DNA from: Lentzea sp.
GTDB taxonomy: Bacteria; Actinomycetota; Actinomycetes; Mycobacteriales; Pseudonocardiaceae
Reading direction: 5' to 3'
NCBI GenBank assembly: GCA_030146905.1
Contig: JASLAV010000715.1
Location: forward strand, 1 to 9,194
Length of the DNA stretch: 9,194 nt
This document shows positions 1 to 8,522 of this stretch, one piece after another. The position numbers were made by a program, and so were the translations under genes. Position 1 is the first letter of the stretch; every line of letters starts with the position of its first letter. Below the pieces are notes generated by a model. It searched no databases and was not told the origin of the DNA. It was given only the letters and a program-made list of their open reading frames with translations.

Positions 1-1
1 C

Positions 2-541
2 CTAGACCGGCGCCAGCGCGGTGTGCGGCTCGGCCGGCAGCTCGACGCGGATCTCGTCGCCGGGACGGACGACGCCGCCGGCGAGCACGACCGACATGAT
101 GCCCGCGCGCCGGACCAGCTCACCGCCGGGACCTCTGCCGAGGACTTCCTTGAGCAGTCCCTTCGAGAACCCGTCGATCTGCAGGCACGGGTTGCGCAGC
201 CCGGTCACCCGGACCACGGCCTCGGCGCCCAGGCGCAGCACCGTTCCGGTGGGAAGGCCCAGCAGGTCGATGCCTCGGGTGGTGACGTTCTCGCCGATCG
301 CGCCCGGCTCGACGGCGTACCCCTTGTCCCGCAGCTCGTCGAACAGCTCGGCGTGCACCAGGTGCACCTGCCGCAGGTTCGGCTGCGTCGGGTCCTTCGC
401 GACGCGCGACCTGTGCTTCACCGTGACGCCCTGGTGGACGTCGCCCTCGACCCCCAGACCGGCGAGCAGCGTGATGCTCCGGCGCACCGGTTTGGTGAAC
501 GAATACTCCTCGTTGCGGCTGACCGCTGTGACAACCCCCAT
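2..541 (-). CDS. MOSC domain-containing protein
   Basis: Complete 179-residue protein reading from ATG at 541 to TAG at 2-4. It is a stand-alone MOSC domain, the fold found at the C-terminus of molybdenum cofactor sulfurases and in small proteins such as YiiM, thought to handle sulfur or molybdenum cofactor species. Seen in sequence: GVEGDVHQG at about 30-38, PGAIGENVTTRG at 79-90, and TGLRNPC ending at Cys119, the position of the conserved MOSC cysteine. There is no signal peptide or membrane segment, so it should be cytoplasmic. It has no clear Shine-Dalgarno sequence; a CAGAAT hexamer on the minus strand (554 to 549) lies 7 bases before the ATG, which would fit leaderless transcription, but this is weak. 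It is divergent from the lacI-type gene, with no evident link to sugar uptake. Family assignment is good; the reaction is unknown. Confidence 0.88.
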   Translation of the reverse strand: MGVVTAVSRNEEYSFTKPVRRSITLLAGLGVEGDVHQGVTVKHRSRVAKDPTQPNLRQVHLVHAELFDELRDKGYAVEPGAIGENVTTRGIDLLGLPTGTVLRLGAEAVVRVTGLRNPCLQIDGFSKGLLKEVLGRGPGGELVRRAGIMSVVLAGGVVRPGDEIRVELPAEPHTALAPV

Positions 542-594
542 GGCACCGATTCTGCACGAACTGAGACGGCGTCCGCGCTGCTCTTTCCGGCCTA

Positions 595-622
595 ATCAAC
601 TGTTGATCGAGGGATCGATCAA
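595..622. promoter_or_regulatory. Cluster of TTGAT/ATCAA inverted repeats in the divergent intergenic region
   Basis: A perfect 8-base inverted repeat, TTGATCGA at 603-610 and TCGATCAA at 615-622, is separated by GGGA. It overlaps a second inverted repeat, ATCAAC at 595-600 and GTTGAT at 602-607, around one central base. Three TTGAT-type half-sites therefore lie within 28 bases. The block is 54-81 bases upstream of the MOSC start and about 190 bases upstream of the lacI-type start. It could be the operator of an unlinked dimeric regulator acting on the MOSC gene. The palindromes are directly visible; the role is inferred. Confidence 0.4.
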
Positions 623-687
623 GGCGAGATCCGATGTTTCGATTCGGCTCGCGCGACCAGGTCCTACCTGCGGTGATGACCACTGCT

Positions 688-703
688 GTGGAAACGCTCT
701 CAC
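688..703. promoter_or_regulatory. Candidate degenerate LacI-type operator upstream of the regulator gene
   Basis: The 16-base element GTGGAAACGCTCTCAC has a central CG, and 5 of its 8 base pairs are symmetric, including the three outermost. Its right half, CGCTCTCA (695-702), is identical to the right half of the palindrome before the binding-protein gene (1879-1886). It also resembles the TGGGAGCGCTCCCA operator described for actinobacterial CebR/CelR regulators (11 of 14 bases by eye). It lies 112 bases before the regulator start, so it may serve autoregulation. The symmetry is poor, hence low confidence. Confidence 0.3.
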
Positions 704-765
704 GAAGTTCCGGCAAGAGTCTTGACGAATGCTCAGGTCAGGCTGTTGACTCCGTCACACCTCAG

Positions 766-790
766 CGGAACCGGTTACGGAACCGGTTCC
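766..790. promoter_or_regulatory. Tandem AACCGGTT palindromes, candidate autoregulatory operator
   Basis: CGGAACCGGTT occurs twice in direct repeat, at 766-776 and 778-788, with a 12-base period. The second copy is part of a perfect 12-base palindrome, GGAACCGGTTCC (779-790). The block ends 24 bases before the ATG of the LacI-type regulator. An even palindrome with a central CG is typical of LacI-family operators, where the hinge-helix leucine inserts at the central CpG. Binding here would plausibly block transcription of the regulator gene. A TTGACT at 746-751 might be a -35 element, but no convincing -10 was found. Confidence 0.5.
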
Positions 791-799
791 AGAGGCGGC

Positions 800-808
800 G
801 GAAGGAAG
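800..808 (+). promoter_or_regulatory. Ribosome binding site of the LacI-type regulator
   Basis: The purine run GGAAGGAAG ends 6 bases before ATG at 815. It decides the start: the same frame is open to an ATG at 722, but the added 31 residues would be encoded through the palindromes at 766-790 and precede a canonical LacI N-terminus. Confidence 0.7.
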
Positions 809-814
809 TTCGGC

Positions 815-1810
815 ATGCGTGTCACGATCGCAGAGGTCGCCCAACGCGCCCAGGTGTCCAAAGCGACCGTGTCACGTGTGCTGAACGGCAAGCCGGACGT
901 CGACGCCTCCACGGCGCAGAGAGTCCGCAAGGTCATCGACGAGATCGGGTACGTGCCCAGCGCCCGTGCCGTCGGTCTCGCACGAGGGCGCACCCGGACC
1001 GTCGCCATGCTCGCGCCGTCGCTCACGTGGCCGTGGATGGGCGAGGTCCTGCAGGGCATCGTCGACACGCTCGAGGCCGACGGGTACGGGCTGCTGCTCT
1101 ACACGCTGAACCGCGGGCCGGAGTCGCTCAACCAGTTCGCGAACCACGTGTCCGCCAACGCTTTCGACGGGCTGCTGGTGGTCGAGCCACCGGACGCCCT
1201 GCACTACATCTCCACGCTCTACCGGGCAGGACTGCCGGTCGTCATGATCGACGACCGCGGTTCGCACCCGGAGTTCCCCTCGGTGACGACCACGAACCGG
1301 CAGGGAGGCGCGGACGTCGCGAGGCATCTCGTCGCCGCCGGCCGCCGCAGGTTCGCCGTCGTCACCGGCCCACCGCACTTCGGGTGCACCCAGGCGCGGC
1401 TGGACGGGTTCCGGCTCGCTCTGGCGGAAGCGGGCCTGACCCTGCACCCGGATCTGGTAGTCGACGGAGACTTCACCCAAGAGGGCGGTGAAGTGGCCGT
1501 GGACAAGCTCGTTGCCAGTGGTATCCCGTTCGACGCCGTGTTCGCGCAGAACGACCTCTCAGCGGTCGGTGTGCTGCGGGCGCTGCGCGAAGCCGGCAGG
1601 ACCGTTCCCGGCGACGTGTCCGTTGTCGGTTTCGACGACGTCCCGGTCGCGGGACAGACCGAACCCCGGCTGACGACGATCCGCCAGCCGCTGCAGGAGA
1701 TGGGCGCCGCCGCCGCGCGGATGCTGCTCTCCACGCTCGAGGGACAGCCGATGCCCGACCACCCGCTGGTGCTGCCGACCTCGTTGATCGTGCGCGAATC
1801 CGCGCCCTGA
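815..1810 (+). CDS. LacI-family transcriptional regulator (sugar-responsive repressor)
   Basis: A 331-residue DNA-binding repressor of normal LacI-family length. The N-terminal helix-turn-helix (about 4-23) contains TIAEVAQRAQVSKATVSRVL. It is followed by the third helix and the hinge helix around SARAVGLA (49-56), where Leu55 matches the leucine that inserts into the centre of the operator. The rest is the periplasmic-binding-protein-like sensor domain with the usual landmarks: FAQNDLSAVGVLRAL, VSVVGFDDVPVAG, and TTIRQPLQEMG near the C-terminus. The effector is probably a sugar, given the transporter and beta-glucosidase genes that follow in the same direction. Candidate operators lie in its own leader (766-790, 688-703) and before the transport operon (1874-1885), which suggests autoregulation and local repression. 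A hairpin follows its stop, so it is probably transcribed apart from the operon. The family is certain; effector and targets are inferred. Confidence 0.95.
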   Translation: MRVTIAEVAQRAQVSKATVSRVLNGKPDVDASTAQRVRKVIDEIGYVPSARAVGLARGRTRTVAMLAPSLTWPWMGEVLQGIVDTLEADGYGLLLYTLNRGPESLNQFANHVSANAFDGLLVVEPPDALHYISTLYRAGLPVVMIDDRGSHPEFPSVTTTNRQGGADVARHLVAAGRRRFAVVTGPPHFGCTQARLDGFRLALAEAGLTLHPDLVVDGDFTQEGGEVAVDKLVASGIPFDAVFAQNDLSAVGVLRALREAGRTVPGDVSVVGFDDVPVAGQTEPRLTTIRQPLQEMGAAAARMLLSTLEGQPMPDHPLVLPTSLIVRESAP

Positions 1811-1829
1811 TCCACCACAACTGAACGAT

Positions 1830-1857
1830 CTGGCCGGACCGCACGCGGTCTGGCTAG
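1830..1857 (+). terminator. Strong hairpin after the LacI-type gene, probable terminator
   Basis: A near-continuous stem with about 12-13 pairs (including two G-U pairs) joins CTGGCCGGACCGC at 1830-1842 to GCGGTCTGGCTAG at 1845-1857 around a tiny loop. It begins 20 bases after the regulator stop. No U-tract follows, which is common for actinobacterial terminators. It would insulate the regulator transcript from the transport operon. Confidence 0.6.
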
Positions 1858-1867
1858 TTCGCCGTAC

Positions 1868-1889
1868 GTATGAGAGAGCGCTCTCATAC
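1868..1889. promoter_or_regulatory. LacI-type operator before the transport operon
   Basis: A perfect 12-base palindrome, GAGAGCGCTCTC (1874-1885), has a central CG. Nested in the same stretch is an 8-base inverted repeat, GTATGAGA (1868-1875) and TCTCATAC (1882-1889), whose centre is offset by one base. The core closely resembles the AGCGCT-centred operators of LacI-family cellobiose and xyloside regulators of actinobacteria. It ends 24 bases before the ATG of the binding-protein gene, a position from which a bound repressor would block initiation or early elongation. The linked regulator at 815-1810 is the natural candidate to bind it. Confidence 0.7.
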
Positions 1890-1900
1890 GCCGTCGTATC

Positions 1901-1905
1901 GGGAG
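1901..1905 (+). promoter_or_regulatory. Ribosome binding site of the binding-protein gene
   Basis: GGGAG ends 8 bases before ATG at 1914 and supports the start that gives a complete lipoprotein signal peptide. Confidence 0.6.
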
Positions 1906-1913
1906 ACTCCCCC

Positions 1914-3557
1914 ATGCGCAGAACAGTCATCGTCGCGTTAGCACTGGCGCTCGCGGCGACCGGTTGCTCCTCTGGTGGCGCCACCAAGGCTTCCGGAGTG
2001 CTGACCGTGGGCATGCCCAACGGGCCGCTGACCGAGAACCACAACCCGTTCCTGCCAACGTCGGCAGCTGGTTCGCTCGGCTACCGCTACCAGATCTACG
2101 AGCCGCTCGCGTTCGTGAACAACACGCGGCCCACCCAGGAGCCCGTGCCGTGGCTCGCGACGAAGTGGGACTGGACCGACAACTACAAGAAGGTCACCTT
2201 CACGCTCCGGGAGAACGTGAAGTGGTCCGACGGCAAGCCGCTCACGGCCGCTGACGTCGCCTTCTCGTACGAGATCCTCAAGAAGTGGCCGGCGCTCAAC
2301 AACCGCGACTCGCTCAAGGTCGAGGCCGCGACGGCGACGCCGGACGGCAAGGTCGAGGTCACGTTCCCCTCGCCGCAGTTCGTGAACCGCAACAAGGTCA
2401 TCAGCGCGATGGTGGTTCCCCAGCACATCTGGAGCACCGTCCCCGACCCGACGACCTACACGAACCCGTCCCCGGTGGGCACGGGCCCGTACCAGCTGAA
2501 GTCGTTCACCTCGCAGACCGTCACGATCGCGAGGCGCACCGAGTACTGGCAGGAACTGCCCAAGGTTCCCGAGATCCAGTACACCTCGTACAACGACAAC
2601 ACGGCGCAGACCACCGCGCTGGCGTCGGGCGCGAGCCAGTGGTCCTACGTCTTCATCCCTGACTACCAAAAGCTCTACGTGGACAAGGACCCGGCGAACC
2701 ACAAGCTCTGGTTCCCCGCCGGCCTCGGCATCCACGGCCTGTGGCTGAACACGACCGTCGCGCCGTTCGACAACGCCGCGCTGCGGTCGGCGATGAGCGA
2801 CGTGATCGACCGCGAGACGATCTTCGTCCGCGGTGAGGCCCGCCTGTTCCCGAAGCTGGAGTCGCCCACCGGCATGCCGTTGCCCGCCGGTGACTCGTTC
2901 CTCGCGCCCGAGTACAAGGACGCGCGGTTCAAGGTCGACGTCGACAAGGCGAAGCAGAAGCTGGCCGCTGCCGGGTTCACGCTGGAAGGCGACGTGCTCA
3001 AGGCGCCGGGCGGCAAGCCGGTGACCCTCGAGCTCACCAACCCGTCCGGCTGGTCCGACTACCTGACGGTGCTCGACATCATCAAGAGCGACCTGAAGAA
3101 GATCGGCATCGAGGCCACCGTGCGCACGCAGACCGCGGACGCGTGGACCTCCGACTTCGCGAACGGCGTGTTCCAGGGATCGCTGCGCTGGACCAACACC
3201 GGCGCGACGCCGTACGAGATGTACCAGAACATCATGGACGCCGCGGAGATCAAGCCGATCGGGCAGACGGCGGCGGTGAACTTCGGCCGCTACAACAACC
3301 CGGAGGCCACCGCGGCGCTGGCCGAGTACGCGAACGCCGCGGACGACGCAGCGCGGGCCAAGAGCCTCGCGGTGGTGCAGAAGATCATGGTGGAGCAGGT
3401 GCCGATGATCCCGACCTCCGCCAGCCCGATCGGCGCGGAGTACAGCACGAAGTACTGGGTCGGCTGGCCGACCGAGGAGGACCCGTACGGTCCGCCGCAG
3501 GCCACCCTGCCCAACGCCCTGCAGATCGTCATGAAGCTGAAGCCCGCGGGATCGTAG
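1914..3557 (+). CDS. ABC transporter substrate-binding lipoprotein, family 5 (Opp/Dpp type)
   Basis: A 547-residue extracellular solute receptor that would deliver ligand to the permease pair encoded downstream. The N-terminus is a lipoprotein signal: RR at 2-3, a hydrophobic stretch at 5-15, and lipobox A-T-G-Cys18. The mature protein should therefore be anchored to the outer face of the membrane. The family 5 core is clear at about 80-120: LATKWDW, FTLRENVKWSDGKPLTAADV and AFSYE. The length is normal for family 5. Members bind peptides, nickel or oligosaccharides; the neighbouring LacI regulator and GH1 beta-glucosidase suggest a beta-glucoside or cello/laminari-type oligosaccharide, but the sequence alone does not prove this. 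Codon 9 is TTA (1938-1940), the only TTA codon I find in any gene of the window. The stop codon TAG directly abuts the ATG of the next gene. A LacI-type operator lies just upstream. Confidence 0.93.
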   Translation: MRRTVIVALALALAATGCSSGGATKASGVLTVGMPNGPLTENHNPFLPTSAAGSLGYRYQIYEPLAFVNNTRPTQEPVPWLATKWDWTDNYKKVTFTLRENVKWSDGKPLTAADVAFSYEILKKWPALNNRDSLKVEAATATPDGKVEVTFPSPQFVNRNKVISAMVVPQHIWSTVPDPTTYTNPSPVGTGPYQLKSFTSQTVTIARRTEYWQELPKVPEIQYTSYNDNTAQTTALASGASQWSYVFIPDYQKLYVDKDPANHKLWFPAGLGIHGLWLNTTVAPFDNAALRSAMSDVIDRETIFVRGEARLFPKLESPTGMPLPAGDSFLAPEYKDARFKVDVDKAKQKLAAAGFTLEGDVLKAPGGKPVTLELTNPSGWSDYLTVLDIIKSDLKKIGIEATVRTQTADAWTSDFANGVFQGSLRWTNTGATPYEMYQNIMDAAEIKPIGQTAAVNFGRYNNPEATAALAEYANAADDAARAKSLAVVQKIMVEQVPMIPTSASPIGAEYSTKYWVGWPTEEDPYGPPQATLPNALQIVMKLKPAGS

Positions 3558-4463
3558 ATGAACGAGGTCGCGCTGGAAGCGAAAGGTCTGGTCAAGACCT
3601 ACAAGCGCGTGCGCGCGGTGCAGGACGTCTCCATCGTCCTGCGCCGCGGGCGCGTGACCGCCCTCGTCGGTGAATCGGGATCAGGCAAGTCGACGGTGGC
3701 GAAGCTGCTGGCGCGACTGGTCGAGCCCACCTCGGGTGAGATCCTGCTCGACGGCGAACGGGTGCGAAGGGTCCGGGAGTACCGGCGCAAGGTCCAGATG
3801 GTGTTCCAGGACCCGTTCGCATCGCTCAACCCGATCCACACGATCCGCTACCACCTGACCCGGCCGCTGAAGATCCACAAGCAGCAGGAGACGGTGGAGC
3901 AGCTCCTGGAGCGGGTGAACCTGCCCGCCGACTTCGCCTCGCGGTACCCGTACGAGCTGTCCGGTGGTCAGCGGCAGCGCGTCGCGATCGCACGGGCGCT
4001 CGCGGCGAACCCCGAGGTGCTGCTCGCGGACGAGCCGGTGTCCATGCTGGACGTCTCGATCCGGCTCGGGGTGCTGAACCTGTTGCTGGACCTCAAGGAA
4101 CGCCTCAAGCTCGCGGTCCTCTACATCACCCACGACATCGCGTCGGCGCGCTACTTCGCGGACGAGACGTTCGTGATGTACGGCGGGCAGATCGTCGAGG
4201 GCGGCGACAGCGAGAGCGTGACGCAACGGCCCGCGCACCCGTACACGCAGCTGCTGATCGAGTCGGCGCCCGACCCTGAACGGTCGGTCATCGCGCTCGA
4301 CGCCCCGCCGGAGGAGACCGCCCAGGTCTCGGCGGGCTGCCAGTTCGCTGCGCGCTGCCCGAAGGTGCAGTCCCGGTGCTGGACCGACGCGCCACCGCGC
4401 ACGGAGGTCGACTCCCGCGGTCACTGGGCGGCGTGCTGGTTGTACGTGGAGGCGGTGGCATGA
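3558..4463 (+). CDS. Opp/Dpp-type ABC transporter ATPase (OppF/DppF-like)
   Basis: A 301-residue cytoplasmic ATPase that would power the importer as one half of a heterodimer with the second ATPase at 6263. Visible motifs: Walker [10 protein letters not shown] at 38-46, Q-loop Gln84 in VFQDP, signature LSGGQRQR at 134-141, Walker B LLADEP with Glu159, and switch His192 in ITHD. The C-terminal extension, typical of the Opp/Dpp class, has four cysteines (261, 267, 274, 293) in the C-x5-C-x6-C-x18-C arrangement associated with an iron-sulfur cluster in this subfamily. Its ATG follows the binding-protein stop with no gap and its own ribosome binding site is weak (GGGA at 3548-3551), so translation is probably coupled. 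Its stop overlaps the next start as ATGA. The order, with an F-like ATPase before the permeases, is unusual against the textbook ABCDF order. Confidence 0.94.
   Translation: MNEVALEAKGLVKTYKRVRAVQDVSIVLRRGRVTALVGESGSGKSTVAKLLARLVEPTSGEILLDGERVRRVREYRRKVQMVFQDPFASLNPIHTIRYHLTRPLKIHKQQETVEQLLERVNLPADFASRYPYELSGGQRQRVAIARALAANPEVLLADEPVSMLDVSIRLGVLNLLLDLKERLKLAVLYITHDIASARYFADETFVMYGGQIVEGGDSESVTQRPAHPYTQLLIESAPDPERSVIALDAPPEETAQVSAGCQFAARCPKVQSRCWTDAPPRTEVDSRGHWAACWLYVEAVA
4448..4452 (+). promoter_or_regulatory. Ribosome binding site of the first permease
   Basis: GGAGG lies 7 bases before ATG at 4460, inside the end of the ATPase gene. It selects this start over an in-frame ATG at 4376 that would add 28 non-homologous-looking residues. 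Confidence 0.7.
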
Positions 4464-5440
4464 CCTTCCTGTTGCGCCGTGCGCTGTTCTACCTCGTCAC
4501 GTTGTGGGCGGCGATCACGATGAACTTCATGCTGCCGCGCCTGCTCCCCGGCGACCCGGTGCAGGCGATGATCACCAAGCTCGGTGGCAGGCTCAACAGC
4601 GACGCCATGGCCTCGCTGTACGTGCTGTTCGGGCTCGACGAGAAGAAGTCGATCTGGGAGCAGTACCTCGACTACTGGGTCGCGCTGGTGCAGGGCGACC
4701 TCGGGCTGTCGTTCACGTTCTTCCCGACGCCGGTCGCGGACGTGCTCTCGCAGTCGTTGCCGTGGACGCTCGGCCTGGTCGGCGTCACCACGGTCATCGC
4801 GTTCCTGCTGGGCACCCTGATGGGCGTCTACGCGGGGTGGAAGCGCGGTTCGTGGATGGACTCGCTGATCCCCGTGACGACGTTCCTGTCGTCGATCCCG
4901 TACTTCTGGCTGGGACTGATCGCGATCTCGGTGTTCTCCGTGACGTGGCCGCTGTTCCCGGCGTCCGGCGGCTACGCGGCCGGGCTCGTGCCGGAGTTCT
5001 CCGGCGAGTTCATCGGCAGCGTCCTGGAGCACGCCGTGCTGCCGGGCATCACGATCGTCGTGAGCTCGGTGGCCGGCTGGATCCTGGGCATGCGCAACAT
5101 GATGGTGACCGTCACGGCGGAGGACTACGTGCTCGTCGCGAAGGCCAAGGGCCTGTCGCAGCGGCGGATCATGTTCGCCTACGCGGCACGCAACGCCGTG
5201 CTGCCGTCGATCTCCGGGTTCGCGCTGTCGCTCGGGTTCATCGTCGGCGGCGCGCTGCTGGTGGAGATGGTGTTCTCCTACCCGGGCCTGGGTTACGTGC
5301 TGTTCCAGGGCATCGGCGCGAAGGACTACCCGTTGATGCAGGGCGTGTTCCTGGTGATCACCCTGGCCGTGCTGGTGGCGAACCTGCTCGCGGACATCGG
5401 CTACCTGCTGCTCGACCCGCGCACGCGACGGGAGGGGTGA
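4460..5440 (+). CDS. Opp/Dpp-type ABC transporter permease (OppB/DppB-like)
   Basis: A 326-residue inner-membrane permease that forms half of the translocation channel. It has the OppB hallmarks: an N-terminal membrane helix (about 8-28) starting [11 protein letters not shown], followed by LPGDP at 29-33, and an external segment containing [14 protein letters not shown]. Further hydrophobic helices lie around 103-125, 138-160, 195-215, 250-272 and 296-316, giving six. The cytoplasmic EAA loop that contacts the ATPases is at about 221-249, from [11 protein letters not shown] to NAVLP, with the conserved Gly231. The start overlaps the upstream stop by four bases (ATGA), which suggests translational coupling. 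It must pair with the OppC-like permease 7 bases downstream. Substrate specificity cannot be read from it. Confidence 0.94.
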   Translation: MTFLLRRALFYLVTLWAAITMNFMLPRLLPGDPVQAMITKLGGRLNSDAMASLYVLFGLDEKKSIWEQYLDYWVALVQGDLGLSFTFFPTPVADVLSQSLPWTLGLVGVTTVIAFLLGTLMGVYAGWKRGSWMDSLIPVTTFLSSIPYFWLGLIAISVFSVTWPLFPASGGYAAGLVPEFSGEFIGSVLEHAVLPGITIVVSSVAGWILGMRNMMVTVTAEDYVLVAKAKGLSQRRIMFAYAARNAVLPSISGFALSLGFIVGGALLVEMVFSYPGLGYVLFQGIGAKDYPLMQGVFLVITLAVLVANLLADIGYLLLDPRTRREG

Positions 5441-5447
5441 TCCGCTC

Positions 5448-6262
5448 GTGAACTTCAAGACGAAGCTGGGCCTCGGAATCCTGGCCTTCTTCACGCTGAT
5501 CGCCGTGATCGGCGAGTGGATCGCGCCGTACGACCCGTCCGCGATGGGCGACGACCTGCTGTCGCCGCCGTCGGGGGCGCACTGGTTCGGCACGACCATG
5601 ACCGGCCAGGACATCTTCTCCCAGGTGCTCGTGGGCACCAGGGGCGTGATGGTCGTCGGGCTGGTCTGCGGTGTGCTCGCGACCTTCCTGTCGATCCTGG
5701 TCGGGGTGACCGCCGGGTTCCTCGGCGGCGCGGCCGACGAGGCGTTGTCCATGCTGTCCAACGTCTTCCTGGTCATCCCGGCGCTGCCGCTGATCATCAT
5801 CGTGGCGTCGATGCTGCCGTCGGCGGACACCGTGCTGATCGCGGCGGTGATCTCGCTGACCGCGTGGGCGTGGGGTGCCCGCGTGCTGCGGGCGCAGACG
5901 ATGTCCTTGCGGCGCCGAGACTTCGTGGAGGCCGCGCGGGCGTCCGGTGAACGGACCTGGCGCATCATCGTGTTCGAGGTGCTGCCCAACCTGATGGCGG
6001 TGATCGCGTCCGGCTTCGTCGGTACGGTGATCTTCGCGGTCATGCTCCAGATCACCCTGTCGTTCGTCGGCGTCGTGTCGCTGTCGACCTGGAACTGGGG
6101 AACGATCCTGTTCTGGGCCCAGAGCAACCAGGCGCTCGGCCAGGGCGCGTGGTGGTGGTTCGTCCCCGCCGGCCTGTGCATCGCCGTGCTCGGCACGGCA
6201 CTGGCACTGATCAACTTCGGGATCGACGAGTACGCGAATCCCCGGCTGCGGAAGGTGCGCGC

Positions 6263-6266
<4 letters not shown>
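5448..6266 (+). CDS. Opp/Dpp-type ABC transporter permease (OppC/DppC-like)
   Basis: A 272-residue permease, the second half of the channel, starting at GTG 5448 behind a GGGAGGGG purine run (5430-5437). Landmarks of OppC: an N-terminal membrane helix at about 6-26, then the family motif HWFGTTMTGQDIFSQVL (45-61), several hydrophobic helices, and an EAA loop at about 158-181 (DFVEAARASG to EVLPN). A gap of 7 bases separates it from the upstream permease, and its stop overlaps the next ATG as ATGA. It is slightly shorter than many OppC proteins because the N-terminal cytoplasmic tail is very short; the core is intact. Confidence 0.93.
6250..6255 (+). promoter_or_regulatory. Ribosome binding site of the second ATPase
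   Basis: GGAAGG lies 7 bases before ATG at 6263. It favours this start over an upstream in-frame ATG at 6149, which would overlap the permease gene by 118 bases. Confidence 0.6.
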
Positions 6267-7211
<945 letters not shown>

Positions 7212-7219
<8 letters not shown>

Positions 7220-8522
7220 GGTGATCGCGGGCCTGCCCGCCGGCTTCTTCTGGGGCGTCGCGACGTCGGCGTACCAGATCGAGGGCGCCTGGGACGAGGA
7301 CGGCAGGACGCTGTCCATCTGGGACACGTTCTCACGTCGTCCCGGCGCTGTCGCCAACGGCGAGAACGGCGACGTGGCCTGCGACCACTACCACCGCATG
7401 CCCTCCGACGTGGATCTGATCGCCGGGCTCGGTGTGGACAAGTACAGGTTCTCCGTGTCGTGGCCCCGGGTTCAGCCCGGTGGCCGCGGCCCGGTGAACT
7501 CGCGCGGCATGGACTTCTACTCCCGCCTGGTCGACACCTTGCTGGAGAAGGGGGTCGACCCGTGGCTGACCCTCTACCACTGGGACCTGCCGCAGGAGCT
7601 GGAGGACGCGGGCGGCTGGCCGCACCGTGACACCGCCTACCGGTTCGCCGAGTACGCGGCGCTGGTGCACGACGCCCTGGGCGACCGGGTGCCCACGTGG
7701 ACGACGCTGAACGAGCCGTGGTGCTCGGCGATGCTCGGGTACGACGTCGGCAGGCACGCACCCGGCCGCACGAACTTCGGCGAGGCCGTGCGGGCCGTGC
7801 ACCACCTGCTGCTCGGTCACGGGCTGGCCGCGCGGGACCTGCGGTCGCGCGGGGTGGAGTCGCTGGGCATCACGCTGAACATGGGCACGCACACCGCCGC
7901 GTCCGATGATCCGGGTGACGTGGACGCCGCTCGCCGTGCCGACGGGCTGGGCACCCGGATCTACACGGACGCGTTGGTGCACGGGCGTTATCCGTCGGAC
8001 GTTCTCGCGGACATCGCTGCCCGTGGTGCCTCGCTCCCGGTTCTGCCCGGCGACATGGAGGTCATCTCCACGCCGCTGGACGTGCTGGGGGTCAACTACT
8101 ACACGTCGCACGTGCACAGTGCGTCCGGGGTGGTGCCGCAAGGACGTCCCGTCACCGCCATGGGGTGGGAGATCGTTCCCGAGGGGTTCACGCGGTTGCT
8201 GGTGCGGTTGCAGAACGACTACGGCGTGCCGATGGTGATCACCGAGAACGGGGCGGCGTTCGACGACCTCGTCGTGTCGGACGGGGTCGTCGCCGACGCC
8301 GACCGGGTTTCGTACCTGGCCTCGCACATCTCCGCCGTGGCCGATGCCGTCCGGGCGGGGGCGGACGTCCGGGGGTACTTCGCCTGGTCCCTGATGGACA
8401 ACTTCGAGTGGGGGTACGGGTACGACAAGCGTTTCGGCATCGTCCGGGTCGACTACGAGACCCAGGCCCGGACCCTGAAGCAGAGCGCGCAGTGGTACCG
8501 GGACCTGATCACCGGGGCCTGA
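7212..8522 (+). CDS. GH1 family beta-glucosidase
   Basis: A 436-residue glycoside hydrolase family 1 enzyme, a retaining (beta/alpha)8-barrel that releases terminal beta-linked sugars, most often glucose. Landmarks: FFWGVATSAYQIEGA at 12-26 with Gln22 for sugar binding, LYHWDLPQELEDAGGW, acid/base Glu168 in TLNEPW, nucleophile Glu345 in ITENGA, and NFEW (Glu399, Trp400) near the C-terminus for the glycone subsite. There is no signal peptide, so it works in the cytoplasm on imported substrate. It starts at GTG and overlaps the ATPase gene by 8 bases, so it is the last cistron of the uptake operon. It is a little shorter than many family members (about 450-480) but all key residues are present. 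Beta-galactosidase, beta-fucosidase or 6-phospho activity cannot be excluded, though no PTS gene is near to supply phosphorylated sugars. Confidence 0.95.

Noticed and set aside
23..725. Plus-strand frames opposite the MOSC gene
   Set aside because: The minus-strand MOSC protein has clear family motifs and a conserved cysteine; the plus-strand translations have none and no plausible ribosome binding site.
722..777. A sigma-70-like promoter using TTGACG (722-727) or TTGACT (746-751)
   Set aside because: No acceptable -10 hexamer is found at 16-19 bases from either, so I do not list it as a feature.
722..814. N-terminal extension of the LacI-type regulator from an ATG at 722
   Set aside because: The extension would run through the AACCGGTT palindromes, shows no family similarity, and a strong ribosome binding site stands before ATG 815, where the canonical LacI N-terminus begins.
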